Below are positions 8,595-18,002 of a DNA stretch of 36,984 nucleotides, piece after piece. The stretch lies in NCBI GenBank assembly GCA_016211105.1, contig JACQSX010000051.1, positions 1 through 36,984 on the forward strand. The letters are read 5' to 3'. The translations under genes and the position numbers were made by a program. The stretch comes from Acidobacteriota bacterium. GTDB lineage: Bacteria > Acidobacteriota > UBA6911 > JACQSX01. How positions within the stretch are numbered: the first letter of the stretch is position 1; each line of letters begins with the position of its first letter. Below the pieces are notes generated by a model. It had not been told where the DNA came from. It searched no databases and was given only the letters and a program-made list of their open reading frames with translations.

Positions 8595-8621
8595 CGATAT
8601 TGAAATTGACTTTCAATATCG
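8595..8621 (-). promoter_or_regulatory. Fur-box-like operator upstream of the receptor
   Basis: A perfect 11-bp inverted repeat, CGATATTGAAA and its complement TTTCAATATCG, with a 5-bp spacer, lies about 50 bp before the receptor start. The core TGAAATT-G-ACTTTCA fits the 7-1-7 form of Fur sites. A -35-like TTGAAA overlaps it, so a bound repressor would block transcription. Iron control is inferred. Confidence 0.6.
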
Positions 8622-8963
8622 CAAAATGCGTGCCAGGGAAACTGCAGCGTGTAATTCTAATAACTGCCATCGGTTAGAGAATTCTATTGGATAGGTTCGG
8701 AAAGCCGAAGTGGGCTGGATACCCCGCACCTGGGGTAAAGCGCTCACTGTGGGGTTGCGAGAATCCAAACGGTGACTGTGGATCTACTCGGAATATCGAA
8801 AAAGACACCAAAGTCGCTGGAGCCTGATTTGGAATTGTCCATTTTATAGGAAGCTGGGGGTGTAAAATGTTTTCGACGCGATCCGATTGGCTGATTTCAG
8901 GCGCCAATCCGCCAGCCGAGGGAGATTGAGTTTACCAGAGCAAGGGTTGTCATTTCGGGGAAG
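8622..8963. other. 342-bp intergenic stretch between receptor operator and parB
   Basis: No convincing gene. A 77-codon minus-strand frame (8674-8907) has no family features or good ribosome site. No cobalamin riboswitch signature could be found. It would contain the 3' end of the parB transcript and any promoter elements upstream of the Fur-like site. Confidence 0.4.
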
Positions 8964-9827
8964 CTACTCGTTTCTCCCCATCAATAAGCCGTAGATGCGG
9001 CCCAGCTCGTCGTTGTTGAAGTAGTAAATTTCGAGCTTGCCTCCCTTTCCACTCCTCCTGATCATAACTTTAGTGCCAAAACGAATCCGCAGCTTTTCTT
9101 CTGCAGCCTTCACGTTCGGATCGATATGAATCCTGCGTTCCTGGCTTTTTTTCTCACCCCGCAAAATGTGACGCACCAGCTTTTCCGTGTTTCGGACCGA
9201 CAGTTCTCGTTCCATGACTTGCTGGGCCACATCCATTTGGACCTTGGGGTCCTCCAGGGGCAAAAGGGCGCGGGCATGTCCCATAGTTAATTTAGTTTCT
9301 ATCAACAGCTTACGAACTTTCTCGGCAAGTTTCAGCAGGCGCAACGCATTGGCGACCGTCGCACGGCTTTTTCCCACACGCTGGGAGATTTCTTCTTGCG
9401 ACAGGCCAAAGTGTTCCCAAAGCCGTTGATACGCCTGGGCTTCTTCAATCGCATTCAGCTCCTCACGTTGAATGTTCTCAATCAGCGCGATTTCCAAACT
9501 TTTCTCTTCATCGACGTTTTTAACAATGGCTGGGATCCTCACCAGTCCGGCAAGTTGCGCGGCACGCCAGCGACGTTCGCCGGCCACTAACTCGTAGCGC
9601 GTGCCTAACTGACGGACGACCACGGGCTGTACCATGCCGTTTTGCTTAATGGACGCTGCCAGCTCCACGAGCTTTTCAGCATTCAAATCGGTTCGAGGCT
9701 GGTAGCGATTGGGAGAAAGCAGATCGATGTCGATTTCCCGCAAACTTCCTTGCGGCGCAACAGCGGAAGCGGATCCCGTGGAGGGAATCAGCGCTTCAAT
9801 ACCCCGGCCCAATACTTTTCTTTTCAT
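8964..9827 (-). CDS. parB: Chromosome partitioning protein ParB
   Basis: 287 residues, normal length. It begins with the typical KRKVLGRGIEALIP. The CTP-binding ParB/Srx region includes GERRWRA (residues 83-89) and IALIENIQREELNAIEEAQAY. The helix-turn-helix GLSQEEISQRVGKSRATVAN (about 141-160) reads parS. The C-terminal part (KLEIYYFNNDELGRIYGLL) would dimerise. ParB loads at parS, slides as a CTP clamp and recruits SMC while ParA moves the origin. Its start overlaps the end of parA by 32 bases, so the two are co-translated. A perfect parS sits about 0.85 kb upstream. Confidence 0.97.
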   Translation of the reverse strand: MKRKVLGRGIEALIPSTGSASAVAPQGSLREIDIDLLSPNRYQPRTDLNAEKLVELAASIKQNGMVQPVVVRQLGTRYELVAGERRWRAAQLAGLVRIPAIVKNVDEEKSLEIALIENIQREELNAIEEAQAYQRLWEHFGLSQEEISQRVGKSRATVANALRLLKLAEKVRKLLIETKLTMGHARALLPLEDPKVQMDVAQQVMERELSVRNTEKLVRHILRGEKKSQERRIHIDPNVKAAEEKLRIRFGTKVMIRRSGKGGKLEIYYFNNDELGRIYGLLMGRNE

Positions 9828-10581
9828 GTTGCAGCAACTCCTTGGCCAAATTGAGATAGCTTACGGCGCCACGCGACGTGATGTCGTACAGCAGAATTGG
9901 CTTGCCGAAACTGGGCGCCTCGGCCAACCGCACATTGCGCGGTATCACCGTGGTGAACACTTTTCCATCAAAGTGCGCTCTCACCTCCGCCTCTACTTGC
10001 CGGCACAAATTGAGACGCTCGTCGTAAAGCGTAAGGATAATCCCCGCTAGCGAGAGATTAGGATTAAATGCGTTTCGGATCCGTTCCACCGTGTCCAGCA
10101 GATCGGTCAAACCCTCCATGGCGAAATACTCGCACTGAATCGGTATCAGCAACCCGTCGGCTGCCACCAGCACATTGACGGTGAGCAGCCCCAAGGAGGG
10201 GGGTGAATCCATTAAAATGACGTCATACTTATCTCGGATGGAGTCCAAGGTCCGACGCAGCACAAACTCGCGATCCTCCACGTCGGCCAACTCCAGTGCC
10301 GCTCCCACCAGATCTTTCCCTGAAGGCAACAAAGAGAGCGAGGCGATTTCCGTGACATGAATCGCTTTTTCGACCGCTACCCCACGCATCAAGACGTCGT
10401 AGAGATTGGGGCCGTGCCAGGAACGATCAAATCCCAGGCCACTGGAACAATTCCCTTGGGCGTCGCAGTCTACGACCAGCACTTCCAATTCCCCCACCGC
10501 CAGTGAGGCGGCAAGATTGATCACCGTCGTTGTCTTTCCCACTCCACCTTTTTGGTTGGCAACTGCGAGGATCTTGTGCAT
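9796..10581 (-). CDS. parA: Chromosome partitioning ATPase ParA (Soj)
   Basis: 261 residues. The deviant Walker A motif KGGVGKTTT is at residues 11-19. The A' motif VDCDAQGNCSSGLG and Walker B region VILMDSPPSLGLLTVNVL follow. Lacking an N-terminal HTH, it is a chromosomal Soj-type ParA, which binds DNA non-specifically when ATP-bound and is released by ParB. The ATG at 10581 has only a weak ribosome site. It is the next-to-last gene of the run from rpmH; a perfect parS and a degenerate one lie in the 250 bp between it and rsmG. Confidence 0.97.
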   Translation of the reverse strand: MHKILAVANQKGGVGKTTTVINLAASLAVGELEVLVVDCDAQGNCSSGLGFDRSWHGPNLYDVLMRGVAVEKAIHVTEIASLSLLPSGKDLVGAALELADVEDREFVLRRTLDSIRDKYDVILMDSPPSLGLLTVNVLVAADGLLIPIQCEYFAMEGLTDLLDTVERIRNAFNPNLSLAGIILTLYDERLNLCRQVEAEVRAHFDGKVFTTVIPRNVRLAEAPSFGKPILLYDITSRGAVSYLNLAKELLQHEKKSIGPGY

Positions 10582-10614
10582 CGCGTAGCTAATATCTAGC
10601 AGAATTTAGGCAGT

Positions 10615-10630
10615 TGTTCCACGTGAAATC
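10615..10630. promoter_or_regulatory. Degenerate parS-like site
   Basis: TGTTCCACGTGAAATC matches the 16-bp parS consensus at 13 of 16 positions, 62 bp from the perfect site. It may be a weak secondary ParB site or chance. Confidence 0.45.
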
Positions 10631-10676
10631 GAGGGAAAGGAAAGAATCTGTGACAATCTGCAATGCCGGACAGAAA

Positions 10677-10692
10677 TGTTTCACGTGAAACA
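10677..10692. promoter_or_regulatory. parS centromere site (perfect)
   Basis: TGTTTCACGTGAAACA is an exact, fully palindromic match to the universal parS consensus. It lies just upstream of parA-parB, the classic origin-proximal arrangement, and should nucleate ParB. Confidence 0.95.
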
Positions 10693-10832
10693 AAAGCGGT
10701 CACCCCGGGCGGAGAAATCGAGAGCCGGGCTCAAGAAATGGGGAGATGGGGCGATACCAGGACGCATCGTCTACGAGAAACGACGCAGAGATCAGCCGCA
10801 TTGCCTACAGCCCCAAGGGTGGAAGCGAGACC

Positions 10833-11522
10833 CTACACGGGGCGGTTAGAAATCTTGTGGACGATTAACAACGTGCGACTCTCGCTCTTGGGAATGGGGA
10901 TTTTTTCAATAGCGCAATCCACCAAGCTGCGTTCGGTTCGCTCTTCGGCGCCCTGAAAGCACAAATAGAGGCACTTTTGCGTGGTATTCGATCTCAAAAA
11001 TTCAAAATCTTTCCCTTCGATCTTCAGGCCACGCCAGCAAACGACATCCGCCTGCTGTAGAAAGAATGCCGCATCCCGCAGACGAAGGGGATAGGCCGCA
11101 ATATGCTGCATTTTTAGGCACCGAATGACTTCCTTTTGAAACGCCACCTTTTTCTTACGCGAATCCAACAGCACGATCCGCAAGCCAGGCCGAACGATCT
11201 TCATGGCCAAGCCTGGGAAGCCGGCGCCCGACCCCACGTCTACGAGTCGTAGATTTCCGGCTGGAAGCTGCTCGGCCGCAAAAAACGATTCCAAAAAGTG
11301 AACCCGAAAGGCTTCCTCGTCAGATCGAATCCCGGTGAGATTGACCTTTCTATTCCACTTTTTGAGTAATTTCAAATAGATGAGGGTCTGCTCAATTTCA
11401 TGCTTCTTCAGTGAAAGACCAAAAAAACGCGCTTCCGTTTCCAACCAGTCAGGGGTAGTGACCGGGGACTTCGCGCTTGAGATCTCAGATGGTAGATTTC
11501 GAATTGCGGATTTCGGATTCAT
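10833..11522 (-). CDS. rsmG: 16S rRNA (guanine-527-N7) methyltransferase RsmG (GidB)
   Basis: 229 residues. The SAM-binding motif LRLVDVGSGAGFPGLAMKI, then IVLLDSRKKKVAFQKEVI, is characteristic of RsmG, which methylates G527 of 16S rRNA. The family-like part starts near residue 25 (WLETEARFFGLSL). The first about 25 residues (NPKSAIRNLPSEISS) come from a stretch of degenerate ATCCGAAATC-like DNA repeats, so the ATG at 11522 may lie in non-ancestral sequence. A possible site GAAGG precedes it. It sits between mnmG and parA in the conserved order. Confidence 0.93.
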   Translation of the reverse strand: MNPKSAIRNLPSEISSAKSPVTTPDWLETEARFFGLSLKKHEIEQTLIYLKLLKKWNRKVNLTGIRSDEEAFRVHFLESFFAAEQLPAGNLRLVDVGSGAGFPGLAMKIVRPGLRIVLLDSRKKKVAFQKEVIRCLKMQHIAAYPLRLRDAAFFLQQADVVCWRGLKIEGKDFEFLRSNTTQKCLYLCFQGAEERTERSLVDCAIEKIPIPKSESRTLLIVHKISNRPV

Positions 11523-11634
11523 AAAGACCTTCTTCGACTCGAATCCAGCACGCCGAAATTCTCTGACATGGGCGCATGCATCGGTGGTTGGCAGAAATTA
11601 TTCGATCAGGATTCAAAACATAATCCGAAATCAA

Positions 11635-13524
11635 TTAACTAGCCGCCGCTCGACGTCTCCGTTCCAATTCCAAATACACATGAAGGATGGACACGGCCGC
11701 CGGGGTCACTCCCGAGATCCGAGACGCCATCCCCAGCGTGGCGGGGCGCAGTCGTGACAATTTTTCGACCACTTCCCGTGACAGGCCCGGCACATGGGCG
11801 TAGTCGAAGTCGGGTGGAATACGACGTTGTTGAACCGCCTGCATCTTCTCTACCTCTTGCATCTGCTGGCGTATGTAGCCCTCGTATTTGATCTGCGTCT
11901 CTATAATCTGCTCTTCCTCCTCAGAGAGCCGGTGGCCCGAATGGTGCAAGATCTCATGAAATTGCTCTACGGTGAATTCGGGACGCTTCAGTAATTGTTC
12001 CAGCGAAATCCCCGCGGGTACGTCCCCCTGCGCCAAGTCGCTCCATTTTCGGCGGTAAGGGGAACTTTCCTTCAGGACTGTCCGCCGCAAGAAATCCGCC
12101 GCAGCATCAATCCGCCGGTACTTTTGTTGACAGGCCTCCCAGCGGTCACGCGTGATCAGTCCCAACTGAAAACCTTTCTCCATCAATCGTTTATCCGCAT
12201 TATCAATGCGCAGCAAAAGGCGAAATTCGGCGCGTGACGTAAACAGACGGTACGGCTCATCCACCCCTTTGCTCACCAAGTCGTCGATCATGATTCCGGT
12301 GTAGGCTTCCGATCGATCAAGGAAAAAGGGCTCTTCTCCCCGCACTTTCAGCGCGGCGTTGATGCCGGCTATCATGCCCTGCCCGGCAGCTTCCTCGTAT
12401 CCCGTCGTGCCATTAATCTGGCCCGCATGAAAGAGGTTTTCGATCTTCTTGGTCTCAAAAGCGGCAGAAAGATGGGTCGGCTGCATAAAATCGTATTCAA
12501 TGGCATATCCCGGCCGGATCATGTCGACATTCTCCATTCCCGGGATGGATCGCAGCATTTCCAGTTGCACATCGATGGGCATACTGGTGGACAAGCCATT
12601 AACATAAATCTCACGGGTGCCGAGACCTTCGGGCTCAAGGAAGATCTGATGTCGTTCTTTATCCGCGAATTTCACTACCTTGTCTTCAATTGAAGGACAG
12701 TAACGAGGGCCGATTCCCTGGATTTGCCCGCTGTACAAAGGGGAGCGGTGAATATTTTGTCGGATGATTTGGTGCAAGCGAGGGGTCGTGTAGCCGACAT
12801 AGCAAGCAAGCTGCGGCTGCACCGTCTCCCGACTGGCGTAACTGAACAACGTCGGCTTGGGATCTCCCCATTGGATCTCGAATTTGGAAAAATCCACGGT
12901 GCGACCGTCAATGCGAGGCGGGGTCCCCGTCTTGAGCCGCCCCATGGGGAAACCGAGGCGCTTGAAAGATTCCGTCAGATGGATGGAAGCGGGCTCTCCG
13001 GAACGGCCCGCAGTGTATTTGCGTTCTCCAATATGAATCAACCCATTCAAAAAAGTTCCCGTCGCAAGCACCACCGCCCGTGCGCCGATTCGCCGGCCAT
13101 CCATCACTTTCAGGCCAACCACGCGATCGCCGCAAACGATGAAATCGACGATCTCCCCCTGCTTTAAAAACAAATTCGGCTCGCGTTCCAACCGGCGCCG
13201 CATCTCCTGGCGATAGAGGACTCGGTCCGCCTGAGCGCGCGGGGCCTGCACGGCGGGACCACGGCTGCGATTGAGCATGCGAAACTGGATACCCGTTCGA
13301 TCAATCACTTCCGGCATTGCTCCACCCAAGCAGTCCAGTTCGCGCACCACATGCCCTTTCGCAATTCCTCCAACAGCGGGATTGCATGACATCTGGCCGA
13401 TGGCATCCAGATTTAGAGTGTACAGCGCGGCGCGCATCCCCATCTTGGCTGAAGCCAAGGCCGCTTCGCAGCCGGCATGCCCGCCCCCGATGACAACGAC
13501 GTCGAAAACTTCATGAAAGTACAT
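11635..13524 (-). CDS. mnmG: tRNA uridine-5-carboxymethylaminomethyl synthesis enzyme MnmG (GidA)
   Basis: 629 residues, full length. The FAD-binding GGGHAGCEAALASAKMG starts at about residue 13. The family signatures CNPAVGGIAKGHVVRELDCL, GRLKTGTPPRIDG and GQINGTTGYEEAAGQGMIAG are present, as is the C-terminal helical domain (DFDYAHVPGLSREVVEKLS) that binds MnmE. With MnmE it installs the cmnm5 group at wobble U34. MYFHEVFDVVVIGGG at 13524 is the natural start even though the ribosome site is weak. mnmE lies 156 bp upstream and rsmG about 110 bp downstream. Confidence 0.97.
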   Translation of the reverse strand: MYFHEVFDVVVIGGGHAGCEAALASAKMGMRAALYTLNLDAIGQMSCNPAVGGIAKGHVVRELDCLGGAMPEVIDRTGIQFRMLNRSRGPAVQAPRAQADRVLYRQEMRRRLEREPNLFLKQGEIVDFIVCGDRVVGLKVMDGRRIGARAVVLATGTFLNGLIHIGERKYTAGRSGEPASIHLTESFKRLGFPMGRLKTGTPPRIDGRTVDFSKFEIQWGDPKPTLFSYASRETVQPQLACYVGYTTPRLHQIIRQNIHRSPLYSGQIQGIGPRYCPSIEDKVVKFADKERHQIFLEPEGLGTREIYVNGLSTSMPIDVQLEMLRSIPGMENVDMIRPGYAIEYDFMQPTHLSAAFETKKIENLFHAGQINGTTGYEEAAGQGMIAGINAALKVRGEEPFFLDRSEAYTGIMIDDLVSKGVDEPYRLFTSRAEFRLLLRIDNADKRLMEKGFQLGLITRDRWEACQQKYRRIDAAADFLRRTVLKESSPYRRKWSDLAQGDVPAGISLEQLLKRPEFTVEQFHEILHHSGHRLSEEEEQIIETQIKYEGYIRQQMQEVEKMQAVQQRRIPPDFDYAHVPGLSREVVEKLSRLRPATLGMASRISGVTPAAVSILHVYLELERRRRAAAS

Positions 13525-13680
13525 AACGAATGCTCATCATACCGCATACCGCGAAGGGAGCGACGATCCCACACGGCGCGCTCGGCGGCAGCGGCGATTC
13601 AATCATCGGTAGCGCGTACATCGCATCCCGCAAGATTGGACTCGGCAAAGGGGCGCACGGAACCCTCTTTCAGTCCCGCT

Positions 13681-15138
13681 CTATTTCCCGATGCAAAACG
13701 TTGAGAAAATCTTGTCCAGGATGTCTTCCACCGTCGTTTCGCCGGTAATTTCACCCAAAATCTGCAGACCATGGCGAATGTGATAGAGCGCAAATTCTTC
13801 CGACAGGCTTTCCCGCAGAGCCGCGATCCCTTCCTCCAGCGCCTTGCGTGTCCGCGTCATGCAGTCACGATGGCGAAGATTGGTGATAACGATCCCTTCC
13901 TGTCCCAATGGGACGTTGTGAGAGAGGGCGCTGCAGATCGCCTGCCGCAGTTCTTCGATTCCTTTTCCTGTCAGCGCCGAGACTTCAATCGTGTCGAGCC
14001 GACCACCATCCGTTCGATTGCGCTCGCTCGCCGGTCGTTGCCACTGGGGTACCATCTCCGGGGCTTGCTCTGCGATCTCCGGTCGGTCTTCCATGCCGCG
14101 GCCTCGCCCGGCAGGGCCCTCTCGCTTGTAAGCATCATCAATCAGATCCATCTTATTTTGCACGACGATGCCGTATTGCGCTTCGAGTTTCTCCAGCAGC
14201 GCTTCGTCCTCAGCGGTAGCGGGCTCGGACGCATCCAGTACCACAAGTAAAATGTCCGCTGCGCCGGCAGCCTGATGGGACCGCTCCATGCCAATCTGCT
14301 CCACTCGATCCGCTGAACGCCGGATTCCCGCCGTGTCGGTCAGCCGCACCGGTATCCCGTGAATGTGCGTCGATTCCGTGATGGCGTCGCGGGTGGTTCC
14401 CGGGATCTCTGTTACGATTGCGCGGTCTGATTCCAAAAGAGCGTTAAACAGGCTTGATTTGCCGACGTTCGGGCGCCCCATGATCGCCAATTGAAAACCG
14501 TCGTGAACGAAGCGGCCAAATTGATAGCTCGCTTCCATTTTCTCCAACTTGCCGCAGATCACGTTTAGCCTCTCGGCCTGTGCCCCCCGTGAAATCTCGC
14601 CCACATCATCTTCGACAAATTCCACCGCGGTCTCCAGTAGTGAAATCACTTCCACCAGTTGCCGCTTCAACGGCTGCAGAGCTCGCGAAAGCTTCCCTCC
14701 CAACTGCGCGCGCGCCACCCGCACTTGATATTCCGTGCGCGCCGCCACCAAATCTCGCAGTGCCTCTGCCTGTGCTAGGTCCATCTTGCCGTTCATAAAG
14801 GCGCGCAATGTAAACTCTCCAGGCTGCGCCAGACGGTCTCCCAAACGTAGGAAGCTTTCTATCAGGTGGCCAGAGACGACCGGGGACCCGTGACAGGAGA
14901 TTTCGCACAGGTCTTCGCCCGTGTAAGAATGTGGAGCGGGAAAATATTGCGCCAGGCAGGTGTCAATCTTGTCCCCCGATTGTGGATCCGCCAATTCTAC
15001 CAGCGTCGCCCGGCGAGGAATAAAGTGATCCCTGCGCGTCAACATCTTCAGATGAGCCATTGCATCCGGCCCGCTGACGCGAACCAGCGCAATGGCGGAC
15101 CGTCCCGGCGGTGTCGCCAGCGCAACGATGGTTTCCAT
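13681..15138 (-). CDS. mnmE: tRNA modification GTPase MnmE (TrmE), with an insertion in the G domain
   Basis: 485 residues, about 30 more than usual. The tetrahydrofolate-binding N-domain begins [20 protein letters not shown]. The G domain has G1 GRPNVGKSS (221-229), a GTTRD switch (247-251), DTAG (268-271), G4 NKMD (328-331) and G5 SALTGKG (387-393). The C-terminal FCIGK carries the essential Cys. An extra segment of about 40 residues (337-381), rich in Arg, Gly, Glu and Pro, lies between G4 and G5, a surface loop position; it looks low-complexity. MnmE binds GTP and methylene-THF and pairs with MnmG. It lies 173 bp after jag. Confidence 0.97.
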   Translation of the reverse strand: METIVALATPPGRSAIALVRVSGPDAMAHLKMLTRRDHFIPRRATLVELADPQSGDKIDTCLAQYFPAPHSYTGEDLCEISCHGSPVVSGHLIESFLRLGDRLAQPGEFTLRAFMNGKMDLAQAEALRDLVAARTEYQVRVARAQLGGKLSRALQPLKRQLVEVISLLETAVEFVEDDVGEISRGAQAERLNVICGKLEKMEASYQFGRFVHDGFQLAIMGRPNVGKSSLFNALLESDRAIVTEIPGTTRDAITESTHIHGIPVRLTDTAGIRRSADRVEQIGMERSHQAAGAADILLVVLDASEPATAEDEALLEKLEAQYGIVVQNKMDLIDDAYKREGPAGRGRGMEDRPEIAEQAPEMVPQWQRPASERNRTDGGRLDTIEVSALTGKGIEELRQAICSALSHNVPLGQEGIVITNLRHRDCMTRTRKALEEGIAALRESLSEEFALYHIRHGLQILGEITGETTVEDILDKIFSTFCIGK

Positions 15139-15311
15139 AACAGAAGGTTAGCAGCGGGACGTTATCGGTGGCAAGACAGCGAAGAAAACGCTGGTCCCCT
15201 CACAACGGTTCCCTCCGTTTCCGGCAAGCGAAAAGGAATTTTGTTCTCATTACGAAGCCAGCCGGACACCGTGGGGGAAAATTGCGAAGCGAACCGCAGA
15301 ACACCCAAAAA

Positions 15312-15764
15312 CTAATTCAATTTGTTCGGAATAATCACCACGCGACGATTATCTCCAAACCCTTGACTTTCGGTTCTCACCATCGGATCTTCCACCAGCG
15401 CCATGTGCACAATCCGACGCTCGCTGGGCGGCATGGGCTGCAAAGGAAACGGGCGAAGCGATGTCTTCACCTTTTCGGCGGCTTTCTTGGCCACAAGTTC
15501 CAATTCGTAGGAGCGCATTGCGCGAAAGTCGTTGCAGTCGAGAAGAACGCGCCAGTCCTGTTTTTCTCCGCAAACAAGATTGGCAAGATATTCAATGGCA
15601 TACAGGACCTTAGCGCCGTGGGCTAGAAGCAGACTCATATCTTCGCCGCGAATATCCAAGATTTCCTGCCCCTCCTTCTCCGTCCACTCCATGGTTGCCC
15701 GGACATCCAAATGGCCAAGAATTTTTTCCACAAAGGAAGCCAGCCTCTCATTTCGTTCCGACAT
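15312..15764 (-). CDS. jag: RNA-binding protein Jag/KhpB (KH and R3H domains)
   Basis: 150 residues. It lacks the N-terminal Jag_N domain, so it is the short form. The KH-II domain spans about residues 10-75 (ATMEWTEKEGQEILDIRGED, LLLAHGAKVLYAIEYLANLV). The R3H domain covers the last 75 (ELELVAKKAAEKVKTSLRPF, PPSERRIVHMAL, SQGFGDNRRVVIIP). KhpB-type proteins bind RNA and are linked to cell elongation and sporulation. The gene starts 4 bp after yidC, the usual neighbour, and is surely co-transcribed. Confidence 0.93.
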   Translation of the reverse strand: MSERNERLASFVEKILGHLDVRATMEWTEKEGQEILDIRGEDMSLLLAHGAKVLYAIEYLANLVCGEKQDWRVLLDCNDFRAMRSYELELVAKKAAEKVKTSLRPFPLQPMPPSERRIVHMALVEDPMVRTESQGFGDNRRVVIIPNKLN

Positions 15765-15768
15765 ACGA

Positions 15769-17427
15769 TTACTCCTTTCCGCCTCTTACTTTCTTTTTCT
15801 TCGCCACGTCTTCAACCGGCATCCACATCTCTGCCAACTTCTGAAAACCCACGGCGAACAAATTGCTAAAGAGGAAATAAAGAACCAACCCGCTGGAAAG
15901 CGTGAAAAACATCGCGGTGAAGATGATCGGCATCAACGTCATCATGCGCGCCTGCGCTGGGTCGGTCGTGGTTTGCGGCGTCATCTTCTGCTGCAGCACC
16001 ATGGTTGCGCCCATTAAGATAGGAGTCACGTAATAGGGGTCCATCTTGGAAAGATCGTGAATCCAAAAAATAAACGGAGCGCCTCGCAGCTCGATCGAAG
16101 CATCCAGCATGCGGTAGAAAGCAAACAGGAAAGGCATCTGTATGAGCAACGGCAAACATCCCGCCATCGGATTCACGCCGTGCTCCTTGTAAAGGTTCAT
16201 GATTTCTGCATTCATCTCTTGACGCTTTGGATCGGTGCGTTTGTATTTCTTGTAGCGGTCCTGGATCGAACGCATCTTAGGCTGCAACGCCTGCATCTTC
16301 TTCATCGAAATCATCTGTTTGTAGCGAATGGGAAACAGCGCAAGGCTGATCAGGAAGGTCAGCACAATGATGGCCACACCCCAATTTGCGGCAAATTTAT
16401 GAATGAACCTTAAGCTGAGCAGCAGCGGTTGGACGATGAAAGAAAACCAACCATAATCGATGATGCTGGATAAATCCGGTTTCACGGAATTGAGAACATC
16501 GTAATCCTTGGGACCGAAGTAAAGCTTCACCCTCTCGGTGTCAAGAGGATAGCGCATGGAGTAGTAGGCAATGGTGCTCTCCTTGCCCGAGGCGTCCTTC
16601 CGCTTGATATCAAATCGTGTCACTCGAAGCGAGAACGGTTGTTTGGCCGGTATTGCGAGAGCGGCGAAATACTTGGTATCAAAGCCAGCCCAAACTACTG
16701 GCTCGCTATAAACCTGGGACTTCCCTTTGGAAAATCCCTCGCGCCGAATGGAACCGGCGACATTGACGGCCACCTGCCGGCCCTGGAAATCCGACTCACC
16801 CTCCTCGGCTTCTGTTCCAATGTCAGGACCCAGTACAAAGACGACTTTTTGCTGGTTTCCCTGCGCCCATACTTGTGCCGCGATTTCCAACGAATATTGA
16901 GCGGCATAGAACCTCAAAACCTTTTGGACCTGAATCTCGTCATCCCGATAGAGGAAGGTCAACTCCACGGGAGGCACAAAACGGCTTTCCTCCACAGGAA
17001 CCTTATCTATATAAACCTGATAAACTGCCTGCTTGACTCGCTGTGTGAGTGCAGAGTTCTCCGGTACCTCTAGTGCCAGAGGCGACGAAGACTCAGGGGG
17101 GAGTTTTTGGGGGATCAGTTCCAATGACCCGCCCGACTTACTCTTATATTTTTTCAGTTGGAAACTTTTAAGGACTGCGCCCTGGTTGTCCACGACAGCA
17201 CGATATTCTCCGTTTTCGATCACCAGCGTGCGGTGTGCACCCTCAATTTCCGGCAGAGAGGGGAGCACAGCAACCGGCGCCGGCGTTGATTTCGGAGCAA
17301 TTTCTACGTCTGGTTCTGTCTTTGTGGGTGGAGAGGACGGAGGAGGATAAAATTTTCGCAGTAAGGCTTGGCTTCCCAGCAGAACCGCAACTGAAATGGC
17401 AACCGCAAGGAGGAGTCTCTTTTCCAT
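15769..17427 (-). CDS. yidC: Membrane protein insertase YidC
   Basis: 552 residues, the Gram-negative form. The N-terminal anchor MEKRLLLAVAISVAVLLGSQ is followed by a Pro-rich linker and a large periplasmic beta-rich domain (about 70-340). The conserved insertase core follows (WGVAIIVLTFLISLALFPIRYKQM, MKKMQALQPKMRSIQDRYKK, EHGVNPMAGCLPLLIQMPFLFAFYRML). It includes the hydrophilic-groove Arg in the first core helix and ends with a Lys/Arg-rich tail. YidC inserts and folds inner-membrane proteins alone or with Sec. Its ATG is immediately next to the end of yidD. Confidence 0.97.
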   Translation of the reverse strand: MEKRLLLAVAISVAVLLGSQALLRKFYPPPSSPPTKTEPDVEIAPKSTPAPVAVLPSLPEIEGAHRTLVIENGEYRAVVDNQGAVLKSFQLKKYKSKSGGSLELIPQKLPPESSSPLALEVPENSALTQRVKQAVYQVYIDKVPVEESRFVPPVELTFLYRDDEIQVQKVLRFYAAQYSLEIAAQVWAQGNQQKVVFVLGPDIGTEAEEGESDFQGRQVAVNVAGSIRREGFSKGKSQVYSEPVVWAGFDTKYFAALAIPAKQPFSLRVTRFDIKRKDASGKESTIAYYSMRYPLDTERVKLYFGPKDYDVLNSVKPDLSSIIDYGWFSFIVQPLLLSLRFIHKFAANWGVAIIVLTFLISLALFPIRYKQMISMKKMQALQPKMRSIQDRYKKYKRTDPKRQEMNAEIMNLYKEHGVNPMAGCLPLLIQMPFLFAFYRMLDASIELRGAPFIFWIHDLSKMDPYYVTPILMGATMVLQQKMTPQTTTDPAQARMMTLMPIIFTAMFFTLSSGLVLYFLFSNLFAVGFQKLAEMWMPVEDVAKKKKVRGGKE

Positions 17428-17640
17428 TTACATTACCGGATCGTGGCCGCCTTGACAAAATGGATTACAGCGCAGCACTCGCCTTATTCCAAGCATCGTC
17501 CCACGAAAAAGCCCTTTTTTTCGCACGGCCTCGTAAAAGTACTCCGAACATGTAGGCGTAAAGCGGCAGGAAGGAGGCAGCAACGGAGAAAGGTACCTCT
17601 TATAGGCTCGAAGAAGATACAGTATAAGGCGTTTAATCAT
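17428..17640 (-). CDS. yidD: Membrane protein insertion efficiency factor YidD
   Basis: 70 residues. The family signature is clear: [20 protein letters not shown] followed by [15 protein letters not shown], and a C-terminal [13 protein letters not shown]. The amphipathic N-terminus attaches it to the inner membrane, where it aids YidC-dependent insertion. The start overlaps the end of rnpA by four bases (ATGA), and its stop abuts the yidC start. Confidence 0.95.
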   Translation of the reverse strand: MIKRLILYLLRAYKRYLSPLLPPSCRFTPTCSEYFYEAVRKKGLFRGTMLGIRRVLRCNPFCQGGHDPVM

Positions 17641-18002
17641 CCGGCGGTTCGCAGTGATTTTCCCAGCCGGCTGACGGCGCCCAGGAATTCATCGCGCAGC
17701 GAGGCAAATTCCAATTGTGTCACACTCTTTCTGGCGTTGACGACCAAATCCATGTAGGGGGTATCCTCAGTCTTGTTACGGCGAAAGATTTCCCTAAACC
17801 GCCGCTTGATGCGATTGCGCACGACGGCTTTTCCGATCTTCCTGGAAACGGTGACGCCAAGACGATGCGATTGGAGGTTATTTGCCATGCCATAAAGAAC
17901 AAGATTTCGCGAATAAACTTTCTTCCCTTTTTCGTAGATCGCCAGAAATTCGCGACGCTTCATGATGCGTTTTCGGCGAAGCAATCGTTCGGAGCCCTTC
18001 AT
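17637..18002 (-). CDS. rnpA: Ribonuclease P protein component RnpA
   Basis: 121 residues. The RNR signature [16 protein letters not shown] follows [12 protein letters not shown], the surface that binds [19 protein letters not shown] lies at the N-terminus. It is the protein subunit of the tRNA 5'-maturing RNase P. It overlaps rpmH upstream and yidD downstream, each by an ATGA four-base junction, so the cluster is translationally coupled. Confidence 0.96.
   Translation of the reverse strand: MKGSERLLRRKRIMKRREFLAIYEKGKKVYSRNLVLYGMANNLQSHRLGVTVSRKIGKAVVRNRIKRRFREIFRRNKTEDTPYMDLVVNARKSVTQLEFASLRDEFLGAVSRLGKSLRTAG

Noticed and set aside
8674..8907. 77-codon frame on the minus strand between parB and the receptor
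   Set aside because: No domain, no ribosome site and a composition like non-coding DNA.
8622..8963. Cobalamin riboswitch upstream of the TonB-dependent receptor
   Set aside because: No B12-box-like conserved core or matching stems could be found; the Fur-like operator explains the region better.
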